Position numbers and translations under genes: made by a program. Below are positions 40,546 to 51,143 of a stretch of DNA of 64,000 nucleotides, piece by piece (the first letter of the stretch is position 1; every line of letters starts with the position of its first letter). Origin of the DNA: Arthrobacter sp. Y-9 (GTDB lineage: Bacteria; Actinomycetota; Actinomycetes; Actinomycetales; Micrococcaceae); the NCBI RefSeq assembly GCF_029690065.1, contig NZ_CP121463.1, positions 496,001 to 560,000 of the forward strand. Reading direction: 5' to 3'. The notes beneath the pieces were generated by a model, which saw only the letters and a list, made by a program, of their open reading frames with translations, was not told where the DNA came from and searched no databases.

Positions 40546-41229
40546 CTACGGGGCCGACGCTTCGGCTGGCGTCACCTCGACGAGCTTCCAGATCGCCAGG
40601 CGCCCGACGACGGCGCACAGCGCCCCCGCGCCTCCGAACAGGACCAAGGAGGCGAATCCTGGCCTAGTTCCTCCCAGCCCCATGAGCAGCACCGCGGGCA
40701 TCGGTGTGAGGAACCCCGCAACAGCGAACCCGAGGACATGCAGCCCCTGGTTTCTCACGGTGCGGAGCGCCCGCGCCACGCCGGCTGCGAGCGGCCCGCC
40801 CACCAGGATGACCGGCAGCAGAGCGAACAGCATGAGATAGCCCACGGCGGTCACGCTTCCGAGGAACCTGTTCCACAGGCCTGCGGACAGTCCCTGATGG
40901 CGTGAGCTGTCGGGTGCCACCGGAAATCCCGGGCCCAGGAGGAAAACGGTCTCGAACAGGATCCCGAGCATCGCGTAGGCCGCGATCAATCCGAGGATGA
41001 CAGCCTCAAACGGGTACCGCACCGTTGCGGGCCGGCCGTGGCGTTCCTCCGGCCGGTCATCGCGCGGGGCCGACGACCCATACCGCGCCGTCAGCAACTC
41101 CTGAGTCTCCGGATGCAGTCCCGGAATGACCGGCGGCTGAGCCGCGGCGCTGCCGGGTGCCGCGTTCCCGGCGGATGCCGCCGCGCCGCCGTCGTACGCC
41201 GCATTGCCCTCACCCGCCGTGTTCCCCAT
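40546..41229 (-). CDS. Membrane protein of unknown function
   Basis: 227 residues. The first ~70 are Ala/Gly/Pro-rich and cytoplasmic; then four hydrophobic segments (FEAVILGLIAAYAMLGILFE; FLGSVTAVGYLMLFALLPVI; LHVLGFAVAGFLTPMPAVLL; LVLFGGAGALCAVVGRLA). No family recognised. TAGGCT lies six bases before the ATG at 41229 (leaderless). It belongs in base composition to the core genome and marks the end of the repeat-bounded region. Confidence 0.75.
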   Translation of the reverse strand: MGNTAGEGNAAYDGGAAASAGNAAPGSAAAQPPVIPGLHPETQELLTARYGSSAPRDDRPEERHGRPATVRYPFEAVILGLIAAYAMLGILFETVFLLGPGFPVAPDSSRHQGLSAGLWNRFLGSVTAVGYLMLFALLPVILVGGPLAAGVARALRTVRNQGLHVLGFAVAGFLTPMPAVLLMGLGGTRPGFASLVLFGGAGALCAVVGRLAIWKLVEVTPAEASAP

Positions 41230-41332
41230 GCGTGTAGCCTACTGGCCCGGGCCGCGGCCCCGAGGCCCGGGCCGCTCCGCCACCGCGCCCCGCCGCCCCA
41301 CCGCGCCGCCCCACCCCTTCCAGTCGCAGCCG

Positions 41333-41350
41333 TGACCAATATGACCAATA
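41333..41350 (+). promoter_or_regulatory. Tandem TGACCAATA repeat before the MHS permease
   Basis: Two exact abutting 9-mers TGACCAATA (41333-41341, 41342-41350), about 80 bases before the start at 41432, in the position of an activator site. Confidence 0.35.
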
Positions 41351-41431
41351 CGCCGTGACCGGGGCCACGCGGGGGTAGCGTGGCCCGCGGCTGTGGCGCA
41401 CCGGCGCGTTGCGGCGGAAAGGTGCAACGGT

Positions 41432-42745
41432 ATGTCAGGAACACGTCTTGCCCCACCGGCGAAACAGCCCACGATGGGCAGGGCCGTCGCCAACATCCTG
41501 AAAGGCTCGGCCGGCAACCTCATCGAGTGGTACGACCTCTACGTCTACGCCGCCTTCTCCTCCTACTTCGCGAGCTCCTTCTTCAACGGCAAGGACCCGG
41601 CGCAGGCCCAGATCGACGCGTACCTGACGTTCGCCCTGACGTTCCTGATGCGCCCCGTGGGCTCGTGGTTCTTCGGGCGCTTCGCGGACCGCCGCGGACG
41701 CCGTGCCGCGCTGACGCTGTCCGTCAGCCTCATGGGCCTCGGCTCACTCCTGGTCGCCGTGCTGCCGACGGCCGCGCAGATCGGCGTCTGGGCGACTGTC
41801 CTCATGTACGCGTCGCGGCTGCTGCAGGGCTTCTCCGTGGGCGGTGAATACGGCACGAGCGCCACCTACATGAGTGAGGCGGCGGTGAGCGGCAAGCGTG
41901 GGTTCTTCTCGAGCTTCCAGTACGTGACCCTCGTCGGCGGCCAGGTCCTGGCTCTCCTGACCCTCGTGATCCTCCAGCAGACGCTGGGCGAGCAGGCCAT
42001 CCACGACTGGGGCTGGCGCATCCCGTTCGCCATCGGCGCGGTGGCATCCCTGCTGGTGCTGTGGCTGCGGCGGACCATGGACGAGACCATCACCACCGAA
42101 CAGCGCGAAGCGGTCCGCTCGGACGGCGCCCAGCCCGGCACCCTCAAGCTCCTCTTCACGAAGCACTGGAAGCAGTTCCTGGTGGTGGTGTTCTTCACCA
42201 TGGGCGGCACGTGCGCGTTCTACCTCTACACGACGTACATCCTCAGCTACATGAACAACGTCTCCCACATCCCGAAGTCGCAGACCTCGGTCATCAACTT
42301 CTGGGCGCTGCTGCTGTTCATGCTGATCCAGCCGCTGTTCGGCCTGCTCTCCGACCGGATCGGGCGCCGGACCCTGCTGATCGTCTTCGGTGTGCTGGGC
42401 ACCGTGTTCACGTGGCCGATCATGTCGACCCTGGCCACCGTGCACGACCCCCTCCCGGCGTTCCTTCTCATGGTCGCCGCGCTGCTGATCGTGGTGAACT
42501 ACACGTCCGTCAACGCGATCATGAAGGCGGAGCTGTTCCCGTCGTCGGTGCGCGCACTCGGCGTGGGCTTGGGCTACGCGGTGGCGAATTCGCTCTTCGG
42601 CGGGACGACTCCGCTCATCGGCGAGTGGCTGTCCGCTCAGGGCCACAAGGAATGGCTCTTCACCTACGTCACCATCACGATCGCGCTCTCGCTCGTGGTG
42701 TACATCTTCTTCCTGCCGAAGGACCGGCCGGAAGACCTCGACTGA
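41432..42745 (+). CDS. MFS metabolite:H+ symporter (MHS family, KgtP/ShiA-like)
   Basis: 437 residues, 12 helices. MHS signatures: GNLIEWYDLYVYAAFSSYFA in helix 1, FLMRPVGSWFFGRFADRRGR (loop 2-3 motif), RLLQGFSVGGEYGTSATYMS and ELFPSSVRALGVGLGYA. Such proteins import 2-oxoglutarate, shikimate, proline/betaine or similar acids; the substrate is not determined here. GGAAAGG precedes the ATG at 41432; the frame open upstream is non-coding. Confidence 0.9.
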   Translation: MSGTRLAPPAKQPTMGRAVANILKGSAGNLIEWYDLYVYAAFSSYFASSFFNGKDPAQAQIDAYLTFALTFLMRPVGSWFFGRFADRRGRRAALTLSVSLMGLGSLLVAVLPTAAQIGVWATVLMYASRLLQGFSVGGEYGTSATYMSEAAVSGKRGFFSSFQYVTLVGGQVLALLTLVILQQTLGEQAIHDWGWRIPFAIGAVASLLVLWLRRTMDETITTEQREAVRSDGAQPGTLKLLFTKHWKQFLVVVFFTMGGTCAFYLYTTYILSYMNNVSHIPKSQTSVINFWALLLFMLIQPLFGLLSDRIGRRTLLIVFGVLGTVFTWPIMSTLATVHDPLPAFLLMVAALLIVVNYTSVNAIMKAELFPSSVRALGVGLGYAVANSLFGGTTPLIGEWLSAQGHKEWLFTYVTITIALSLVVYIFFLPKDRPEDLD

Positions 42746-42777
42746 CGCTGCGATCCCCCCCACGCGGCGTCTAGCGT

Positions 42778-42854
42778 ACGACGGCGCGCGGCACCCGGCT
42801 GAGCGGACCATCCCCCCACGGTCCAACGGCGGCCGGGCGGCCGCGCGCCGTCGT
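42778..42854. terminator. Large hairpin between convergent permease and tgt
   Basis: ACGACGGCGCGCGG (42778-42791) pairs with CCGCGCGCCGTCGT (42841-42854); the loop holds a second GGACC/GGTCC hairpin. Confidence 0.6.
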
Positions 42855-42891
42855 CGTCTCCGCACGCTGTGCGGTGGGGGAGAGGACGCCG

Positions 42892-45296
<2,405 letters not shown>

Positions 45297-45410
45297 CAGT
45301 GGGTTACCTCCCGGTGTCCGGTCCAGTTCGCCGCACAGTCTACAAACCGCGCCTGACAATTCGGCGGGAGGTGAGGACACGCCGGAGCGCCGGACCGGTC
45401 GTCAAGCCAC

Positions 45411-45953
45411 CTAGAAGGCTGCGATCCCGGAGAACGCCAGGGCCTGCCGCACCAGCTGTCCGCGGCCGCCGTCGAACTCCTGCTGGACCGCGGGGCTGAG
45501 CACTTCATCCGGCGACATCCAGGTCAGTTCCAGCGCGTCCTGGCGCGGGCTGCACTCGCCGGTGACGGGCACCAGGTAGACGAGCGAGACGGCGTGCTGC
45601 CGGTCGTCGGTGAAGCCGGTGTGGGACGGCGCCGGGAAGTACTCCGCCACGGTGAACGGCACCGGGCTCGGCGGGAGCTGCGGCAGCGCGAGGGCGCCCA
45701 GGTCCTTCTCGAGGTGGCGCAGCAGTGCGGCGCGGATGGTCTCGCGGTACAGGACGCGCCCGGACACCAGGGAGCGCACCATATTGCCTTCGGCGTCGCC
45801 CTGCAGAAGAGAACCGACCTCGATCACGAGTCCCAGCGGGTCCAGCCGCACGGGGACCGCCTCCACGTAGACCATCGGGAGGCGGTTCCTGGCCTCGTAA
45901 AGGTCCTCATCGGACAGCCAGCCGGGGTAGGGGTCCGGGGTGCGTACGCTCAT
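45411..45953 (-). CDS. NUDIX-fold family protein
   Basis: 180 residues. Pattern EAVPVRLDPLGLVIEVGSLL, SGRVLYRETIRAALLRHLEK, then HAVSLVYLVPVTGECSPRQD ALELTWMSPDE resembles the DUF4916/NUDIX group: the beta framework is there, but the classic Nudix box GX5EX7REUXEEXGU is reduced to RETIRAALLRHLEKDLG, so catalysis is doubtful. CATAAT six bases before the ATG suggests a leaderless mRNA. Confidence 0.75.
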   Translation of the reverse strand: MSVRTPDPYPGWLSDEDLYEARNRLPMVYVEAVPVRLDPLGLVIEVGSLLQGDAEGNMVRSLVSGRVLYRETIRAALLRHLEKDLGALALPQLPPSPVPFTVAEYFPAPSHTGFTDDRQHAVSLVYLVPVTGECSPRQDALELTWMSPDEVLSPAVQQEFDGGRGQLVRQALAFSGIAAF

Positions 45954-45980
45954 GAACCCATTATGACCGGCGGGCGGGCC

Positions 45981-46496
45981 TCAGCCCGCGAAGCCGGCGG
46001 CCCACTCGTTCACGCGCCGCTTGCTCTCCTCCGGGGAGAGGTCCTCGACGCGCGTCATCACGGCCCAGCGGACGCCGAACGGATCGACGATGGAGGCGTA
46101 CCGGTCGCCCGAGACGAAGTTCGCGGGCGCTTCGCGGATCGTGGCCCCGGCGGCCTCGGCCTTCGCGGTGACGGCGTCCACATCGGGGACGTAGAGGGCC
46201 AGGGACATGCTGATCCCGCCCGGCTGGGGCGCCACGAGGCCGTACTCGGGCAGGGGGTCGCCGATGGTGATGCTCCCGGAGGCGAACCGCAGCTCGGCTT
46301 CGCCGATCGCGTCGCCCATGCGCGTGTCGGAGACGACGACGGCGCCGAACACATCGCGGTAGAACTCGAGTGCCGCGGCGGCCGGGGAGACCACGACGTG
46401 CGGCGTGATGGAGGTGCGGCCGTGGGGAAGGCCGTCGGTGGTGAACTCACCCGTGACGGGTGCGGTGGGCTGATCGTGTGCTGGTGTTTCGCTCAT
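45981..46496 (-). CDS. VOC-superfamily (PhnB/glyoxalase-like) protein
   Basis: 171 residues. TSITPHVVVSPAAAALEFYR, DVFGAVVVSDTRMGD and DPFGVRWAVMTRVEDLSPEE are typical of PhnB-like VOC proteins, including the trailing LSPEE...R tail. Metal ligands of true glyoxalase I are not all evident. Function unknown; such genes often lie singly. A short gap (27 bases) separates it from the NUDIX gene on the same strand. Confidence 0.85.
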   Translation of the reverse strand: MSETPAHDQPTAPVTGEFTTDGLPHGRTSITPHVVVSPAAAALEFYRDVFGAVVVSDTRMGDAIGEAELRFASGSITIGDPLPEYGLVAPQPGGISMSLALYVPDVDAVTAKAEAAGATIREAPANFVSGDRYASIVDPFGVRWAVMTRVEDLSPEESKRRVNEWAAGFAG

Positions 46497-46596
46497 GACA
46501 CCACTCTGGCGCGGAGCACGGGCCGTGTCTTGAAGAAATCGGCCAGGGAGGGCCGCGTGGGCGACGGTCGTGTCGGCCGGAGGGCCGCCCCGGGGC

Positions 46597-47190
46597 TCAG
46601 TGCCCCTGCGCCACCTCGGCCAGGACCTTGATCATGGCCAGGAGATCCTCGGCCGACGGCCGGTCCTCGATCCCGGCGTGGCTGCTGTCCGAATGCAGGA
46701 ACAGCGCCGCGAACACCAGGGAGGTGGCGGCGCGGGCCCGCAGCGGAGTGGTCTTCTGCTCGGCCAGGGCGATGATCTCCGCCCGCAGCCCCGACATCCA
46801 GTGGTGCACGGCGGCCATGAGCTCGGGTTCGTTGTCCACGAGTTTCTTCAGGCGCGGGACACTGTCCGGGCCGGTGGAGAGACTGCCGATGAGGTGGCAG
46901 AGGTCGTCGATGATCGGCCCGTCGCTGTCCAGGAACAGGCGCGTGCGGGCCTCGGAGAGCGGCTTGCTCGGCAGGCCCAGGGAAGCGGCCGCCTTGGACG
47001 GGAAGTAGTTGAAGAAGGTCCGTTCCGAGATCCCCGCCCGGGCGCAGATGTCCGCGATCGTCACCTGCGCCAGCCCCTCTTCGAGCACCAGCGCCCGCGC
47101 GGCATCATGGATCGCCTGCCGGGTCTGCTGCTTCTTGCGTTCCCGCAGGGAACCGTGGACGGTGTCTGTTCCGGACGTCATGGGGGTCAT
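46597..47190 (-). CDS. TetR-family regulator of the adjoining efflux pump
   Basis: 197 residues. HTH: TRQAIHDAARALVLEEGLAQ VTIADICARAGISERTFFNY, then FPSKAAA. Downstream of the DHA2 transporter gene in the same direction, 77 bases apart; GAGGAAG precedes the ATG at 47190. The TTGCAGA-C-TCTGCAA palindrome before the transporter is its likely operator, making a self-repressed efflux operon. Confidence 0.88.
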   Translation of the reverse strand: MTPMTSGTDTVHGSLRERKKQQTRQAIHDAARALVLEEGLAQVTIADICARAGISERTFFNYFPSKAAASLGLPSKPLSEARTRLFLDSDGPIIDDLCHLIGSLSTGPDSVPRLKKLVDNEPELMAAVHHWMSGLRAEIIALAEQKTTPLRARAATSLVFAALFLHSDSSHAGIEDRPSAEDLLAMIKVLAEVAQGH

Positions 47191-47267
47191 GGATGCTTCC
47201 TCTGGTCTGCCCGTGCTCCGGCCCCGGGTGGTCCCGGGGCCGGAGCACGGTTCAGTCCTGGCGCCGC

Positions 47268-49325
47268 TCAGCTCTCGGCGAGCTGGGCGGCCGTGTTCTT
47301 ATCGGCCTGTTCCTGCAGAGCCGAACGCTGGCGCAGCGGCGGCACCTTGAAGAACCAGCTGAGGATGAACGCCAGGAGGATCACTCCCAGGCCCACCCAG
47401 TAGATGCTGACCGCGGAGGTGTTGAACCCGGTCATGAACTGACGGGTCAGGCGCGGATCGGCACCCTTGAGGTACGAGGTGTCCGAGGTCGACGCGCTGC
47501 CGCCGTTCTCCGACTTCTGTTCCTTCAGCTTATCGATCATGGTCGGCGCCAGCTTGTCCACCACGGCCTGCCGCTGGCCGGCGTCGCTGAAGTCGATGGC
47601 GAGCTTGCCGTTCACGACGGCGGCGTTCGCCTGCCGTGCCGCGGCCTCCAGGGCCTTCTGCTCGGCGGCCGGCTTCGCGGCGGCGACCTGCTGATCGATG
47701 ATGGCCGGCGCGGCCTCCGCGGGAAGCTGACCCGCCGTGACCTTGGCCTGAACGGCGGCGGTCACCTGCTGGGTCACTGCGTCGTCCGCGGCCTTCTTCG
47801 CGGCGGCCGTGCCCTGGTCGAGGCCCTTCTGGAGCTCGTCCTTGACCGGGTTCACGATCGGGTTCCACAGCTGATCCATGACGCCCTTGTTCGCCGGGGC
47901 GGTCGCCACGGACGGGGTGAGCGCGGCGTCCAGGGAGGCCTTCAGATCGTTTTCGTTCTGCATGGCCGTGGTGATGTTGTTCGGCATCACGGCGAACAGC
48001 ACCGAGAGCAGCACCGCGGTGCCCAAGGTGCCACCGATCTGGCGGAAGAAGGTGGACGAGCTGGTCGCCACACCCATGTCCCGGGGCTCCACCGAGTTCT
48101 GCGACGCGAGCGTCAGGGTCTGCATGAGCTGGCCGAGGCCGAGACCGATCAGGAACATGCCGATCATGAGGAACCAGAGCGGCTTGTCGATGGTCATGAA
48201 CGTCAGCACCAGGTAGCCGCACGCGGTGGCGAAGGTGCCGGTGATCGGGAAGATACGGTACTTGCCGGTCTTCGCGATCAGCTGGCCGGACACGATCGAC
48301 GCGATCATGAGGCCCGCGACCATGGGCAGCGTGGCGAAGCCGGATTCGGTGGGCGTCAGGCCCGTGACCAGCTGGAGGTACAGCGGGAGGGTCAGCATGG
48401 CGCCGAACATCGCGAAGCCCACCAGGAAACCGAGGACCGTGGCCATGGAGAATGTGCCGGAGCGGAAGAGCCGCAGCGGGATGATCGCGTCCGACTTCAT
48501 GATCGATTCGATGATGATGAAGGCCGCGAGACCCACGGCGCCGATCACGTAGCAGGCGATGGAGCCCGCGGAGCCCCAGCCCCATTCGCGGCCCTGTTCG
48601 GCCACGAGGAGGAGCGGGACCAAGGTGACGATGACCGCCGTCGCGCCCCACCAGTCGATCCTGACCTTGCCGTGCTCATGGAACTTGGGCAGGTGCAGGA
48701 AGGCGAGGACCATGGCGAGGGCCGCGAGGCCGATCGGGACGTTGATGAGGAACACCCAGCGCCAGCCGGCGATCCACAGGATCTGGTCGGCGTCGGCGAA
48801 CACGCCGCCGATCAGCGGGCCGACCACGGAGGAGACGGCGAAGACGGCCAGGAAGTACCCCTGGTACTTGGCGCGCTCGCGGGGAGCCAGGATGTCACCC
48901 ATGATGGCCAGCGGGATCGACATGAGGGCGCCGGCGCCGATGCCCTGGAAGCCGCGGAAGGCGGCCAGCATGAGCATGGAGTCCGAGAACGAGGAGAGCA
49001 GCGAGCCGACCAGGAAGACGCCCAGACCGAAGAGGTAGAGCGGGCGGCGGCCGAAGATGTCCGAGAGCTTGCCGTAGATCGGCGTCGAGATGGTGGAGGT
49101 GATCAGGTAGGCCGTGGTCACCCAGGCCTGCTGGTCCAGCCCGTGGAGGTCATCGCCGATGGTGCGGATGGCCGTGCCGACGATCGTCTGGTCCAGGGAG
49201 GAGAGGAACATTCCGGCCATGAGCGCGTAGATGACCAGAAGGATCTGGCGGTGCGTCATGACGGGATTGCCTGAGCCGGGTTGCTGGGCCTCGGCAGATG
49301 CTGCGTGAGCAGTGCTTGTGGACAT
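47268..49325 (-). CDS. DHA2-family (EmrB/QacA) drug efflux MFS transporter with large outer loop
   Basis: 685 residues, longer than the usual ~500. Motifs: ALMAGMFLSSLDQTIVGTAI in helix 1, YGKLSDIFGRRPLYLFGLGV (motif A), RGFQGIGAGALMSIP (motif C region). Fourteen helices, but between helices 13 and 14 lie ~180 residues of Ala/Gln/Asp-rich helical sequence (VKDELQKGLDQGTAAAKKAA, VAAAKPAAEQKALEAAARQA), which must be outside the membrane. Start at 49325 (MSTSTAHA); the frame open upstream crosses the operator and is not coding. Operon with a TetR gene. Confidence 0.9.
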   Translation of the reverse strand: MSTSTAHAASAEAQQPGSGNPVMTHRQILLVIYALMAGMFLSSLDQTIVGTAIRTIGDDLHGLDQQAWVTTAYLITSTISTPIYGKLSDIFGRRPLYLFGLGVFLVGSLLSSFSDSMLMLAAFRGFQGIGAGALMSIPLAIMGDILAPRERAKYQGYFLAVFAVSSVVGPLIGGVFADADQILWIAGWRWVFLINVPIGLAALAMVLAFLHLPKFHEHGKVRIDWWGATAVIVTLVPLLLVAEQGREWGWGSAGSIACYVIGAVGLAAFIIIESIMKSDAIIPLRLFRSGTFSMATVLGFLVGFAMFGAMLTLPLYLQLVTGLTPTESGFATLPMVAGLMIASIVSGQLIAKTGKYRIFPITGTFATACGYLVLTFMTIDKPLWFLMIGMFLIGLGLGQLMQTLTLASQNSVEPRDMGVATSSSTFFRQIGGTLGTAVLLSVLFAVMPNNITTAMQNENDLKASLDAALTPSVATAPANKGVMDQLWNPIVNPVKDELQKGLDQGTAAAKKAADDAVTQQVTAAVQAKVTAGQLPAEAAPAIIDQQVAAAKPAAEQKALEAAARQANAAVVNGKLAIDFSDAGQRQAVVDKLAPTMIDKLKEQKSENGGSASTSDTSYLKGADPRLTRQFMTGFNTSAVSIYWVGLGVILLAFILSWFFKVPPLRQRSALQEQADKNTAAQLAES

Positions 49326-49388
49326 GAAAGAGACCAGGACTTTCGGTGAAGGGTTCTGGGGAAGTGTGTGCCGGATTCGGCGACAAGT

Positions 49389-49420
49389 TTGCAGACTCTG
49401 CAACTTTACATACTCTGCAA
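49389..49420. promoter_or_regulatory. Double TetR operator before the efflux gene
   Basis: Perfect palindrome TTGCAGACTCTGCAA (49389-49403) and a second, imperfect site TTTACATACTCTGCAA (49405-49420); the ACTCTGCAA halves are 17 bases apart. On the minus strand the sites contain -35-like TTGCAG and -10-like TAAAGT. Confidence 0.7.
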
Positions 49421-49467
49421 TAATTCCGGCAAGGGTCTGTGATCCGCGACACGGGGAGAATGGAACA

Positions 49468-50283
49468 GTGATCTCTTCCAAAGGACATCTCAACCCCGGG
49501 GCGGCAGGCGTCCGCCTGGACCGCTTCGCCCCGCCTGCCGGCACGGAGGACGTGGTGCGGCACCTCTGGCGCGTCCGGTGGTCCCTCCCGGACGGCGCAG
49601 TCCAGCGGCAGCGCGTGCTGAGCTACCCGGCGTCGAACGTGGTCTTCGGGCCGGACGGCGCGGTGCTGTCGGGGCTCGGGACGGCCGTCGCGACGCAGGA
49701 TCTCGAGGGCGAGTCCTGGGCGCTCGGCCTGCTCCTCCGCCCCGCCGCGACACGGCTTTTCAGCGCTGGGTCACCGGCCGCCCTGGTGGGCCGCGTGGTG
49801 CCTCTCGCCGGCGCTCCGGTGGACGCGGTCCGCGCCGCGATGGAGGACGACGACGCCGGCCCCGCCCCGCTCCACGCGGCGCTCGCGGAGTGGCTGGCCC
49901 CGTTCGCGGAGCGCGTCGACGAGCGGATGCGGCTCTGCAACGAGGTGTGCCGCCTGGCGGAGGAGGACCCGGACATGCTCCGGGTCGACGAGCTCGCCCG
50001 GGCCGCGGGCCTGCCGGTCCGGTCCCTCGATCGGCTCGTCAAGGATCACGTGGGGGTGGCGCCGAAGTGGCTCATCAACTGCCGCCGCCTGCAGGAGGCG
50101 GCCACGGTGCTCTACGCCGATGCCGCGGCCTCCCTGCCGGACCTGGCGCACCGGCTCGGGTTCTCCGACCAGGCGCATTTCAGTCGCAGTTACCGCAAGG
50201 TGATCGGGGAGACCCCGGCCCAGACCCGGGCGGCGGGGGAGCGGGCGCGGTCTGTGGGGAACGTGCCGCCCCGGCTGCGCTGA
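49468..50283 (+). CDS. AraC-family regulator
   Basis: 271 residues from the GTG at 49468 (GGGGAGAA upstream). The N-terminal domain (RHLWRVRWSLPDGAVQRQRV, LSYPASNVVFGPDGAV) is the DUF6597-like sensor; the C-terminal double HTH is VDELARAAGLPVRSLDRLVK and LPDLAHRLGFSDQAHFSRSY RKVIGETPAQ. Divergent from the DHA2 efflux gene; the shared 142-base gap holds the TetR operators, so cross-regulation is possible. Confidence 0.88.
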   Translation: MISSKGHLNPGAAGVRLDRFAPPAGTEDVVRHLWRVRWSLPDGAVQRQRVLSYPASNVVFGPDGAVLSGLGTAVATQDLEGESWALGLLLRPAATRLFSAGSPAALVGRVVPLAGAPVDAVRAAMEDDDAGPAPLHAALAEWLAPFAERVDERMRLCNEVCRLAEEDPDMLRVDELARAAGLPVRSLDRLVKDHVGVAPKWLINCRRLQEAATVLYADAAASLPDLAHRLGFSDQAHFSRSYRKVIGETPAQTRAAGERARSVGNVPPRLR

Positions 50284-50405
50284 GGAAGCGGGTGCGCCGA
50301 GGGAGCGACTGCGCCAAGCGGGCGGGGTGCATTGACGAAGCGGGTGGCGCCGGTGGTGGGGTTCGTTCCGGGTGTTCCCCCAGGTGGGATCGCTAGCTTG
50401 GTCGG

Positions 50406-51143
50406 ATGACCAGTCTCCGCCTGCGCCCCAGTCCGCCCCTGACGGTCCGTCCCGAACGGGTCCGGTGGCTCGCCGCGGCATTCGCGGTGTTCGGTGCGGC
50501 CTGGTTCGTCCTGATGATGGTCAGTTACCTGGACCACGTCTTCGTGGGCACCGCGGATGTGCCTGTGCATGACTGGGCGATCTCGCTCAGGACCCCGGTG
50601 GCCACGGCCGTCCTCGCGTTCATCACCACGCTGACCGGACCGAGCTGGATGACCGTCATCACGGCGATCACCGGATTCGGCTGGATGATCCTCTTCCGGG
50701 AGTGGCGCCGGCCGGTCCTCCTGATGGGTGCGATGACCCTCGCGGTGCTGGCGTCGACACTCATCAAGCACGAATTGAGCCGGGCCCGCCCGGACCCGCT
50801 CCAGATGATGCTGACCATCGACCAGTCCTACTCGTTCCCCTCGGGTCACACCCTGGGGACGGCCGTCTTCGCCGGGTCCCTGGCGTATCTCCTGGCCGCT
50901 CATTCCGCGCGCCGGAACGCCTTCGCGCTCGGAGCGGTCCTCGCGGTGGCGTTCACGGCCCTGGTGGCGTTCACCCGCCTGTATCTCGGATACCACTGGC
51001 TCACGGATGTGCTGGCTTCGGCCGGGCTCTCCCTGGTGTTCATCGCCGCGGTCATGGTGGGGGACCTGCTGCTCAGCCGGAGGCCGGCGGTGAAAGCCGA
51101 AGCGCCCGAGGAGCCTACGAACGGACCTGTCGGGCAGGCGTGA
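50406..51143 (+). CDS. PAP2-family membrane phosphatase
   Basis: 245 residues, six helices. Lipid phosphatase signature complete: KHELSRARP (K-x6-RP), SFPSGHTLGTAVFAG (PSGH) and RLYLGYHWLTDVLAS (R-x5-H-x3-D). Probably dephosphorylates undecaprenyl-PP, phosphatidate or a similar lipid on the outer face. ATG six bases after TAGCTT (50394-50399): leaderless. Its last 29 bases overlap the end of the convergent GH76 gene. Confidence 0.9.
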   Translation: MTSLRLRPSPPLTVRPERVRWLAAAFAVFGAAWFVLMMVSYLDHVFVGTADVPVHDWAISLRTPVATAVLAFITTLTGPSWMTVITAITGFGWMILFREWRRPVLLMGAMTLAVLASTLIKHELSRARPDPLQMMLTIDQSYSFPSGHTLGTAVFAGSLAYLLAAHSARRNAFALGAVLAVAFTALVAFTRLYLGYHWLTDVLASAGLSLVFIAAVMVGDLLLSRRPAVKAEAPEEPTNGPVGQA

